Shown here: piece after piece, positions 8,544 to 15,943 of the stretch
How positions within the stretch are numbered: position 1 is the stretch's first letter
How the letters are laid out: every line of letters starts with the position of its first letter
Assembly: GCF_007954425.1 (NCBI RefSeq)
Contig: NZ_CP042345.1
Span: forward strand, 1,550,001 to 1,614,000
DNA length: 64,000 bases
Direction of reading: 5' to 3'
Source of the DNA: Novosphingobium ginsenosidimutans
GTDB lineage: Bacteria; Pseudomonadota; Alphaproteobacteria; Sphingomonadales; Sphingomonadaceae
Program-made: the position numbers and the translations under genes
The notes under the pieces: generated by a model
Databases searched by the model: none
What the model was told of the DNA's origin: nothing
Seen by the model: only the letters and a program-made list of their open reading frames with translations

Positions 8544-9209
8544 ATGAAGAGACTTTCTACCAAGACCCGCCATGTCGTGCTCGGCCTAGGGCTGGCGCTC
8601 GCCACTCCGATCCTCGCACAAATCCAGTCGCAGACCGTGACCTTCCCTCGAGGCGCTTCCTCGACCACGATCAATGCGCGGATTCAGGGTGATGTAACCA
8701 GGGACTATATCGTGCGCGCTGCCGCCGGTCAGACCATGACCGTTTCGATGCGGGCAACCAACCCTTCGACCTATTTCAATATCCTGCCTGCAGATTCGGA
8801 CGAAGCCCTTTTCATCGGCTCAACAGCGGGCAACAATTACACTGGCCGCTTGCCGCGGACCGGCGCCTACACGGTCCGGGTCTATTTGATGCGCAACGCG
8901 GCACGCCGAAACGAGGTCACAAACTATCGCCTGACGATCGGGGTTGTCGGCCAGCAGGGTGCAGGACAGCGGCCCGGTGCTGGCGGCGTCAGGCCGGTAT
9001 CGATCTCCGATATCAAGGGCATGAATTCCATCGCAGCAATCGATGCAATGACCGGGCGCGGCTTCCGTGACGTCGACTCCTTCAGCTCCGGAAATTCGCT
9101 TTACGGCATCTACTTCAATCCCCGCACGCGGCAGTGCGTACAGCTTACCAACGCCAACAACCGCGTCTTGGACGCCAGCGATATTCGCACCCACCCCAAA
9201 TGTCGCTGA
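8544..9209 (+). CDS. Secreted protein: PliG-like N-terminal domain plus shared Cys domain
   Basis: The ATG at 8544 lies seven bases after GAAGGA and is preferred to 8529 or 8541. A signal peptide ends near PILAQ. Residues about 25-135 form a beta domain with the motifs GDVTRDYIVRAAAGQTM, YFNILPADSDEALFIGS and GAYTVRVYLMRNAARRNE. These are the pattern of proteins related to PliG, the periplasmic inhibitor of g-type lysozyme. Residues about 150-222 are a third copy of the domain found twice in the upstream gene (DIKGMNSIAAIDAMTGRGF ... QCVQLTNANN ... THPKCR). A role in lysozyme resistance is an inference from the N-terminal likeness. Confidence 0.7.
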   Translation: MKRLSTKTRHVVLGLGLALATPILAQIQSQTVTFPRGASSTTINARIQGDVTRDYIVRAAAGQTMTVSMRATNPSTYFNILPADSDEALFIGSTAGNNYTGRLPRTGAYTVRVYLMRNAARRNEVTNYRLTIGVVGQQGAGQRPGAGGVRPVSISDIKGMNSIAAIDAMTGRGFRDVDSFSSGNSLYGIYFNPRTRQCVQLTNANNRVLDASDIRTHPKCR

Positions 9210-9213
9210 TCTA

Positions 9214-9237
9214 GGACTGGCTTGGTCAAGCCCGTCC
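9214..9237 (+). terminator. Stem-loop after the PliG-like gene
   Basis: An inverted repeat GGACTGGCTTG / CAAGCCCGTCC with one mismatch and a very tight loop lies four bases after the stop codon. There is no following T run. It may separate the upstream pair from the M13 peptidase transcript. Confidence 0.4.
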
Positions 9238-9271
9238 CAACCGACACCCATTCACCGAGAGGCAGTCTGAA

Positions 9272-11314
9272 ATGAAAAAGACACTTAGAATGGCATCGAT
9301 CGCAGTCTCAATACTGGCGATGTCGGCTACGGCTGTGGCCGAGGCGCCCCCAAAGGCGGCGATCGGTGAATGGGGCGTCGATACTGCTCAAATGTCTAAA
9401 ACCGTGCGGCCGGGTGATGATTTCTATCGATACGTCAACGAAGGCTGGCTGAAGACAGCCAAGATCCCCCAAGGTATTCCGTATATCGACGGGTTCGTGG
9501 AGGCCTATCTCAACACCGAACAGCGGGTGGGCGGCATCATCCAGCAATCGCGCGAGAGCACCGATGCGCCGGGCAGCCCTGAACAGATGATCGGCGATTT
9601 CCACCGTTCGCATGCCGATATGGAACGTCGCAACGCGCTGGGCATCACGCCGATTGCCAGCACACTTTCAATAATTGCTGGAACAACCGATCGGAATGAC
9701 ATCGCTAAGCTGATGGCGTTGCCGTGGATGGATGGCTTCATCGGCGGCGGCGTGATGTCCGATGCAGAGAACCCCCGCCGCCAGATCGCCGCAGTCGGCG
9801 TCGGCGGTCTAACCATGCCGTCGCGGGACTATTATCTGGCCGATACCGAACCCTATATCGGTCATCGCAAAGCGCTGCAGGCCTATATGGCAGACAGCTT
9901 CCGCCGCGCCGGCATATCCGATCCGGAAGGTCGCGCCGCCCGGGTAATGGCGCTGGAGATGGAGATTGCCAAGCGCCACTGGACCTTGGCCGAGCGCCGC
10001 GACGTGGTGCGGATGAACAACGTGATGTCCCCGGATCAGCTTGCCGCCTTTGCGCCGGGCTTTCCCTGGGCCGCCTACCTGGCCGAGCAGGGTTTCACCG
10101 GGCAAACCCGCATCAAGGTGACTACCGATACGTCGTTGCGCGACCTGGCAGCGCTTTTCGCCGCCACCCCGGTGGCCGACCTGCAATCCTTCCTGCTGTT
10201 CAAAACGCTGAACGGCTGGGCGGATTCGCTATCGGAACCATGGGTGCAGGCACATTTTGATTTCCACATGAAGCGGCTGAACGACACGCCGCAACGCCGG
10301 GCGCCCGAACTCGAAAGCATCGCGTCAGTCAACGCAGCAATGGGCGAGGAAATCGGCCGCATCTATGTCGCACAATATTTCGGTGCAAGGGACAAGGCCA
10401 AGGTGGAAGAGATGGTGGGCTATCTGCGCGCCACCTATCGCGATCGCATTGCCAAACTGGACTGGATGGATGCCCCCACCAAGGCCGAAGCGTTGAAGAA
10501 GCTGGAGAAGATCACCACCCACATCGGCTATCCGGATAAATGGCATGATCGTTCCAGCGTGCGCATTACTGCCGATGACTTTGTCGGCAACCAGAATCGG
10601 CTGCTGGCCTGGACAACGGCGGATAGCCTGAAGAAGTTGGCCGAAGGCACGCGCGACTGGGAGTTTCCCTATCCACCGCAGGAAGTAAATGCTGGCTACA
10701 GTCCCGCAACCAACAGCATGACCTATCCGGCCGGCATCCTGCAGCCACCGTTCTTTGATCCTAAGGCCGATCCTGCGGTGAACTTCGGCTCGATTGCGGC
10801 GGTGATCGGCCACGAGATCGGCCATGGGTTCGACGATCAGGGAAGCCGTTCCGATGGCGATGGCAAGCTGCGGGACTGGTGGAGCGCGGCCAGCCGCGCC
10901 GAGTTTGAAAAACGCACCGCTGGCCTGGTGGAGCAGTTCAACGGTTATGAGGCGCTGCCTGGGCTGACGATCAACGGCCGCCAGAACTTGGGCGAGAATA
11001 TCGGCGATCTGGGCGGACTTTCCGTAGCCTACGCCGCCTATCAAACCTTCGTGAAGGAAAAGCAGGGCGGCAAGGCGCCCGTGATAGGCGGCTATTCCGG
11101 TGACCAGCGCTTCTTCCTGGCCTGGGCGCAGGTTTGGCGCAACATCACCTCCGAAGGTGAAACCCGTCGGCGAACATTGTCCGATCCGCACAGCCCCGGC
11201 GAATTCCGCACCAACGGCGTCGTTCGCAACGTCGATGCCTGGTATCGGGCGTTCAACGTGAAGCCGGGCGACAAACTCTATCTGCCCCCGGAAAAGCGGG
11301 TGAAGATCTGGTGA
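9272..11314 (+). CDS. M13-family (neprilysin/PepO-like) zinc metallopeptidase
   Basis: A 680-residue protein with a cleavable signal peptide (ending ATAVAEA), an M13 N-terminal helical domain (PGDDFYRYVNEGWLK near residue 48) and the C-terminal catalytic domain. The zinc motif HEIGH is at residues 514-518, the third ligand motif ENIGD at 575-579, and the family's C-terminal YRAFNV and GDKLYLPPEKRVKIW are present. Length and all catalytic residues are normal, so it should be active in the periplasm on small peptides. It starts with ATG after a GAGAGGCAG site. It lies among envelope proteins on the same strand. Confidence 0.95.
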   Translation: MKKTLRMASIAVSILAMSATAVAEAPPKAAIGEWGVDTAQMSKTVRPGDDFYRYVNEGWLKTAKIPQGIPYIDGFVEAYLNTEQRVGGIIQQSRESTDAPGSPEQMIGDFHRSHADMERRNALGITPIASTLSIIAGTTDRNDIAKLMALPWMDGFIGGGVMSDAENPRRQIAAVGVGGLTMPSRDYYLADTEPYIGHRKALQAYMADSFRRAGISDPEGRAARVMALEMEIAKRHWTLAERRDVVRMNNVMSPDQLAAFAPGFPWAAYLAEQGFTGQTRIKVTTDTSLRDLAALFAATPVADLQSFLLFKTLNGWADSLSEPWVQAHFDFHMKRLNDTPQRRAPELESIASVNAAMGEEIGRIYVAQYFGARDKAKVEEMVGYLRATYRDRIAKLDWMDAPTKAEALKKLEKITTHIGYPDKWHDRSSVRITADDFVGNQNRLLAWTTADSLKKLAEGTRDWEFPYPPQEVNAGYSPATNSMTYPAGILQPPFFDPKADPAVNFGSIAAVIGHEIGHGFDDQGSRSDGDGKLRDWWSAASRAEFEKRTAGLVEQFNGYEALPGLTINGRQNLGENIGDLGGLSVAYAAYQTFVKEKQGGKAPVIGGYSGDQRFFLAWAQVWRNITSEGETRRRTLSDPHSPGEFRTNGVVRNVDAWYRAFNVKPGDKLYLPPEKRVKIW

Positions 11315-11416
11315 GGCAAGAAGAGCCGGGCACCCAGCACACTTGATCCGTCAGCGCTCGGTGCCGCAACGACACAAATGTCTCCAGTTCTAGGTTGAGA
11401 CTGAGGAGATAGCTTC

Positions 11417-11890
11417 ATGAAACTCTATCTTACAGCAGCGCTTCTTGTTGCCGCTGCTACACTGGGCGGATGCCAGCCGAACGCAGCAGCACCGGTTGTC
11501 GGCAATGCTGCCTTTGCTGGCCTCGCTGGTACCTCTTGGCGCTTTGTCGAATTCCAATCCATGGATGATGCCCAAGGGACCAGCCGCCCCAAAGATCCAT
11601 CACGATACACGCTGCGTTTTGAACCGGACGGCAGGCTCGCCGCCCAGCTTGACTGCAATCGCGGGGTGGGCTCGTGGAAAAACGAGATATCCAACGCCAC
11701 AGGCGGCAGCCTCGCGATTGGACCGCTGGCGACGACGAAGATGCTCTGTCCGTCCCCATCCATGGGCGAATTGGTGAGTACCCAGCTCAATTATGTGCGA
11801 TCGTTCACAATCCGCGACGGCAAGCTCTTCATGAGTCTGATGGCGGATGGCGGGACCATCGTGTGGGAGCGAAACGATGCGGCGAACTAG
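11417..11890 (+). CDS. META-domain lipoprotein
   Basis: A 157-residue lipoprotein with signal peptide and lipobox LGGC (Cys19). The mature part has the META/HslJ pattern: LAGTSWRFVEF, a Tyr-Thr-Leu-Arg-Phe strand with PDGRLAAQLDCNRGVGSW, then GPLATTKMLCPS and a C-terminal strand GGTIVWERND. META-domain proteins sit in the envelope and are linked to stress tolerance, but the molecular function is not settled. Its 3' end overlaps the start of the next gene by 14 bases. Confidence 0.85.
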   Translation: MKLYLTAALLVAAATLGGCQPNAAAPVVGNAAFAGLAGTSWRFVEFQSMDDAQGTSRPKDPSRYTLRFEPDGRLAAQLDCNRGVGSWKNEISNATGGSLAIGPLATTKMLCPSPSMGELVSTQLNYVRSFTIRDGKLFMSLMADGGTIVWERNDAAN

Positions 11891-12878
11891 GCCAGGATAC
11901 GTTCTCGCCGTTATTAGCCTGCTCGCGGTGCCGAATGTGTTGATCGCCCAAGGCAGCAAAGTCAGTTCAGCAATTGAGCTGGCGCGGCAAGCGGAGGGGC
12001 TGCGGCCCGGCCAGTGGGTTTGGGCACCGGAAATCTCCCCTGACGGCCCAATGACCGTTTACGTTGACCTGTCCCGCCAACAAGCGACGATTTATCGCAA
12101 TGGCGTAAGAATTGGCGTCTCTACCGTTTCGACTGGAAAGCCGGGACATGAGACGCCAGCCGGGGTGTTTGCGATTCTGCAGAAGGATGCAAAGCATCGG
12201 TCAAGCACCTACAACAATGCCCCCATGCCCTACCAGCAGCGCCTGACCTGGGATGGCGTAGCCCTCCACGCAGGCGGGCTGCCCGGCTATCCCGAGAGCC
12301 ATGGCTGCGTGCATCTGCCACTTGAGTTCTCTCGCCAGCTCTTTGGCGAGACTCGTATGGGCGGAACCGTGATAATCGCGGGCCGCGCCAGCAACCCCAC
12401 GCTTGTGCCTGCAGCAGGTGTCCTGGCGCCTCTGGGCGAGAAAGGCACCGTCATTCCCCACGTGCCGCTGGCGGCAAATGAGGCCTACCGGTGGACTCCC
12501 GAGGCATCTCCGTCTGGGCCAATTACGATGATCGTTTCCAAGAGCGATCAACGCATAGTGGTATCACGAAACGGTGTAGAAATTGGCAGGGCGCGGATTC
12601 AGGTACCAAGCCACGATACGGAAACCCACGTCTATACCTACACGACCCTGGCCGATGGTCGTTCCAGCTGGGTCGTCGTTGGGGTGCCGGGGCATGGCGG
12701 GGGGTCTGGCCAGCTTCTCGACATTGGCGTGCTCGATGACCTGCGAATGCCGCACGAGTTTTACACCGCTTTGCGCGGGGTGATCGTGCCCGGTACGACA
12801 GTATTGGTAACCCAGGCCCCCATCCTTCGGCGCAATAGTGGCAGGGAAATGACCATCATGGCTAGCCGGGAGAAGTAG
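11877..12878 (+). CDS. L,D-transpeptidase (YkuD) with a second, degenerate half
   Basis: Start chosen at ATG 11877 after GGGAG, overlapping the META gene. The 333 residues carry a signal peptide (VLAVISLLAVPNVLIAQ). A YkuD domain follows, with the catalytic His131 (LHAGGLPGYPESHG) and Cys144 (SHGCVHLP). The second half (from about residue 200, RWTPEASPSGPITMIV) resembles the start of the first (WAPEISPDGPMTVYVD) but has no His/Cys motif, so it looks like an internal duplication that lost catalysis. The enzyme should form or edit 3-3 crosslinks, or attach proteins to peptidoglycan. Confidence 0.88.
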   Translation: MRRTRPGYVLAVISLLAVPNVLIAQGSKVSSAIELARQAEGLRPGQWVWAPEISPDGPMTVYVDLSRQQATIYRNGVRIGVSTVSTGKPGHETPAGVFAILQKDAKHRSSTYNNAPMPYQQRLTWDGVALHAGGLPGYPESHGCVHLPLEFSRQLFGETRMGGTVIIAGRASNPTLVPAAGVLAPLGEKGTVIPHVPLAANEAYRWTPEASPSGPITMIVSKSDQRIVVSRNGVEIGRARIQVPSHDTETHVYTYTTLADGRSSWVVVGVPGHGGGSGQLLDIGVLDDLRMPHEFYTALRGVIVPGTTVLVTQAPILRRNSGREMTIMASREK

Positions 12879-12879
12879 T

Positions 12880-13482
12880 TTGCCAGATTTTGTTGGCTTG
12901 CATGTTCTCTTGGCAGTGTCTTCATTGGGGCTGGAGCCGGGAGCTCCCCCTACAGTCGCGCCCGTCCCTCCTCCCATGGAGCAGATGGCAGCCAACTGCC
13001 AGCAGCCCAGCTATGCCACGGATGTTCTGGTTTGCAGCAATGCCGAACTGCGGGCGCTGGATGCGCGCATGCGGCAGGCATATCTCGCCGTCGCGCCGAA
13101 CTTGGATGCAGTGAAATCTCCGTATTTTGAAGCTCAACCCTTGTGGCTGCGTCGACGTAGCATGTGTGCATTCCAGGAGCAGCACGCTGCATGTGTCAAA
13201 TCAGCCTATGCGGAGAGGTTGAGCATCCTTGAAGCTGTTGCGGCCACACGTTTGGCGACGAGACAATACAGCTGCAATGGGCCTCGCGGCAAACCTGGGC
13301 TGTCCGCGACAAAAGCCGATTCAGGCTCGATTACCTTATGGCGTGGCCCTTTTTTGTATGCAGTAGCTGTCCAAACCTCACCTGCCCCCGGGTGGCAGCA
13401 AGAAGTTGGCGTGAAGGAAAATGGCAAGAGTTTAATACTCTCCCATAGGGGGCTGCCGTCAATCACATGCCAAAATATCTAA
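12880..13482 (+). CDS. LprI-like (DUF1311-type) exported protein
   Basis: A TTG start one base after the previous stop and close to a GGGAGAAG site gives 200 residues with a short hydrophobic leader. Residues about 39-115 match the LprI/DUF1311 pattern: NCQQPSYATDVLVCSNAELRALDARMRQAYLA, then a Trp-Leu-Arg-Arg-Arg motif, C...C and AYAERLSILE. Members such as mycobacterial LprI inhibit lysozyme. The second half (YSCNGPRGKPGL ... ITCQNI) is a beta-rich domain I do not recognise. It is tightly linked to the L,D-transpeptidase gene. Confidence 0.75.
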   Translation: MPDFVGLHVLLAVSSLGLEPGAPPTVAPVPPPMEQMAANCQQPSYATDVLVCSNAELRALDARMRQAYLAVAPNLDAVKSPYFEAQPLWLRRRSMCAFQEQHAACVKSAYAERLSILEAVAATRLATRQYSCNGPRGKPGLSATKADSGSITLWRGPFLYAVAVQTSPAPGWQQEVGVKENGKSLILSHRGLPSITCQNI

Positions 13483-13622
13483 AAAAGAATTTCAATCGGA
13501 GTTACTAAAAGCTATTTGACGGTTATTTTGTCAATTTCATTGCCGCAGCACCGTCATACTTTCTCGGAACACTCCAATGTGAGACTGGTGCAGCGGCAAC
13601 TTGAATTGGAGATTTACGAATT

Positions 13623-14318
13623 ATGCTGCGCAAACTTCTCGCGGAATTATTGGGAACGTTCTGGCTCGTGTTTGGGGGGTGCGGATCGGCTGTTCTGGCG
13701 GCGGGCTATCCAGATCTCGGCATTGGCTTTGCGGGCGTGTCGCTTGCTTTTGGCCTGACCGTGATGACCATGGCCTACGCGGTTGGCCATATCTCCGGTG
13801 GGCATTTCAACCCGGCCGTTTCGCTTGGGCTAGCAGTGGCAAGGCGCTTTGTCTGGCGCGACTTGCTGCTTTACTGGTTTGCGCAGGTCCTGGGAGCGAC
13901 GCTGGCTGCGGCAGCCCTATATGCTGTCGCTTCTGGCAAAGTGGGCTGGATCGCAAGCAACTTTGCCAGCAATGGCTATGGTGTCCTCTCACCAGGTGGC
14001 TATTCGTTGACGGCGGCATTGGTGGTTGAAGTAATTCTGACGGCTGGCTTCATTCTCGTGATCCTCGGGTCAACGGCTGCCCGTGCGCCGCAAGGCTTCG
14101 CCCCGTTAGCCATCGGCCTCACGCTAACACTAATCCATCTCGTCTCGATCCCGGTCACAAATACGTCGGTCAACCCAGCGCGTTCGACCGGTGTGGCACT
14201 TTTTGCCGAAACGAACGCGTTAGGTCAGCTTTGGCTGTTCTGGATCGCGCCCTTGCTGGGGGCCACGATCGGCGCGCTGGTCTGGCGCGTGATTGGTTCT
14301 GACGACGAGGTGGGATGA
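13623..14318 (+). CDS. aqpZ: Aquaporin Z
   Basis: A 231-residue MIP-family channel with six membrane segments and both NPA boxes: HFNPAVSLG in loop B and SVNPARSTG in loop E. The Arg after the second NPA and the His in helix 5 ([13 protein letters not shown]) are the aquaporin-type selectivity residues. The N-terminus [24 protein letters not shown] is typical for AqpZ. It passes water rather than glycerol. The gene has its own 140-base upstream region, including TTGACG-like promoter sequence near 13515. Confidence 0.95.
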   Translation: MLRKLLAELLGTFWLVFGGCGSAVLAAGYPDLGIGFAGVSLAFGLTVMTMAYAVGHISGGHFNPAVSLGLAVARRFVWRDLLLYWFAQVLGATLAAAALYAVASGKVGWIASNFASNGYGVLSPGGYSLTAALVVEVILTAGFILVILGSTAARAPQGFAPLAIGLTLTLIHLVSIPVTNTSVNPARSTGVALFAETNALGQLWLFWIAPLLGATIGALVWRVIGSDDEVG

Positions 14319-14359
14319 AAGCCGATTCACAAGTGTGATCTTACTCTGAAGGGCATCGA

Positions 14360-15943
14360 ATGCTGAAAGTGGCTTTTGGCGGAACGTCAACGCAATGGCT
14401 TCGAACGGCTATCGCGCTCTGCCGCGCATTTTGCTGCCTTGTTGGCCTGAGTTACTCAGTCCCAAAAGCGATGGCCGCTACGGTTCAAATAAGCAGTACG
14501 GAGCTTGTGACGATTTCTGGTGTCACCGCATATGATCCTCAGTCACTAGCTTCGACTGCGGCAGCGCGTCTGAGACTCAGCAACCGGGCAGAAACAGTCG
14601 AAGCACTGGCGGACACAATTGAGGTTATCTACCGGCAAGATGGCTTTCTTTTTGCCGAAGTTGCTGTGCTGAAAGACACTGCCGGCCGAAAGTCCATTGC
14701 AGTAGATGAGGGAGTGGTCGACGCGGTCAAATTCGATGGCTTGAAGCCCGATCTCGCAAGCGCCGTTTCGAGGATCCTTGCTCCCGCAGTGCGTAAAGCG
14801 CCCGTGCGCCAAAAGACATTTGAGCGATCGCTCGCACTCGCCTCAGACCTTGCTGGCCTGCAGGTGCAAGCACACTTGGCCCCAGAGGGTGACAAGTCGA
14901 TCTTGTTTATCGAAGGCAGCGTTCGCAAACAGTCGGGTGTTGCGGGAGTGGAGATGATACCGACCCGTCCTGGATACGCCTTGCGCGGGTTTGTATCACA
15001 GGAGTTTTACGGCCTGGGCACACCGGGTGACCTGACCAGATTGACCGGCCTTGTCTCGCGTGAGAATGGCGGCGGCATGTCGGTAGCTGCGTTCGGCACG
15101 TACCGTGCGCCCGTATCGGCTGACGGAACCTACATTGAGCTATACGCCGGCAACGTGGTTGGTCGCCGAACCTTCAGTGACGATCAGACAACTTACAGGC
15201 TCCGTGGCTTTACGGCCGGGGCGCTGATTGGCCTTGTTACACGCAGAGATCTCCAGAATTTCTCATACCTTATTGTCGAGGGCGAATACCAGAAGACCAG
15301 ATCGCTGTTCGGGCTCAATCAAGCGGAGAGTGAGGCCTTTTCTACGCGGCTGCACTGGACCCACGGGTATGATTATGTCCGAGGTGGCATTTTGCGGTGG
15401 GGACTGACCGCGTCGGCAGGAGTGCGACCGGACGATGACAAGCCGACCTTTACCGATGGACCGCGCAGTTTCGCACATCTGCGTGGCGAATTTGGCATGG
15501 TGCGCGTGATCAGCCGAGATAGCAATTCCACCATCCGGTTCGACGGCAGGGCGCAGATTTCGGCAACCACCCTGCCGGAGGTCGAACGGTTCTCAATGGG
15601 GCACGCACCGTTCCTGCGGAGCTATGCGCCCGCCGAAGTTGATGGTGATAGCGGGGTTTCCGGTACGATCGAGTTCAGTAGGGCATTCGAGAATCTGCAT
15701 TCCGGCCGGATCGAATCGATCGCGCCTTTTGCTTTCCTCTCAGGCGGCGTAGCCTGGCTGGAAAAGCCCCGTCAGGTATTCAACGAACGAAGGTCATGGC
15801 AGATCGCATCCACAGGGATCGGGGCCGACCTCCGTTTTGGTGGGTGGCAAATGTCAAGTTGGATCGCTTTCCCGTTTTCTGATGGGCCTCGCACAGCCGC
15901 TGGCGATCCGGCATTTTACTTATCCATAACAAGGGGTTGGTAG
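14360..15943 (+). CDS. Two-partner-secretion-type outer-membrane transporter (TpsB/FhaC/ShlB family)
   Basis: The 527-residue protein has an N-terminal export signal (ending PKAMAA) and a POTRA-like region (residues about 45-190 with VISGVTAYD-like start, YRQDGFLFAEVAV and VDEGVVDAVKFDGL). A 16-strand-type beta barrel follows, ending SITRGW with an aromatic C-terminus. The motif FYGLGTPGDLTRLTGL and the FhaC-like barrel segments fit the ShlB/FhaC family. TpsB proteins thread an exoprotein across the outer membrane. The ATG of the next gene follows the stop directly, so the 15944 product is the natural candidate partner, although it lacks a recognisable TPS domain. Confidence 0.82.
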   Translation: MLKVAFGGTSTQWLRTAIALCRAFCCLVGLSYSVPKAMAATVQISSTELVTISGVTAYDPQSLASTAAARLRLSNRAETVEALADTIEVIYRQDGFLFAEVAVLKDTAGRKSIAVDEGVVDAVKFDGLKPDLASAVSRILAPAVRKAPVRQKTFERSLALASDLAGLQVQAHLAPEGDKSILFIEGSVRKQSGVAGVEMIPTRPGYALRGFVSQEFYGLGTPGDLTRLTGLVSRENGGGMSVAAFGTYRAPVSADGTYIELYAGNVVGRRTFSDDQTTYRLRGFTAGALIGLVTRRDLQNFSYLIVEGEYQKTRSLFGLNQAESEAFSTRLHWTHGYDYVRGGILRWGLTASAGVRPDDDKPTFTDGPRSFAHLRGEFGMVRVISRDSNSTIRFDGRAQISATTLPEVERFSMGHAPFLRSYAPAEVDGDSGVSGTIEFSRAFENLHSGRIESIAPFAFLSGGVAWLEKPRQVFNERRSWQIASTGIGADLRFGGWQMSSWIAFPFSDGPRTAAGDPAFYLSITRGW

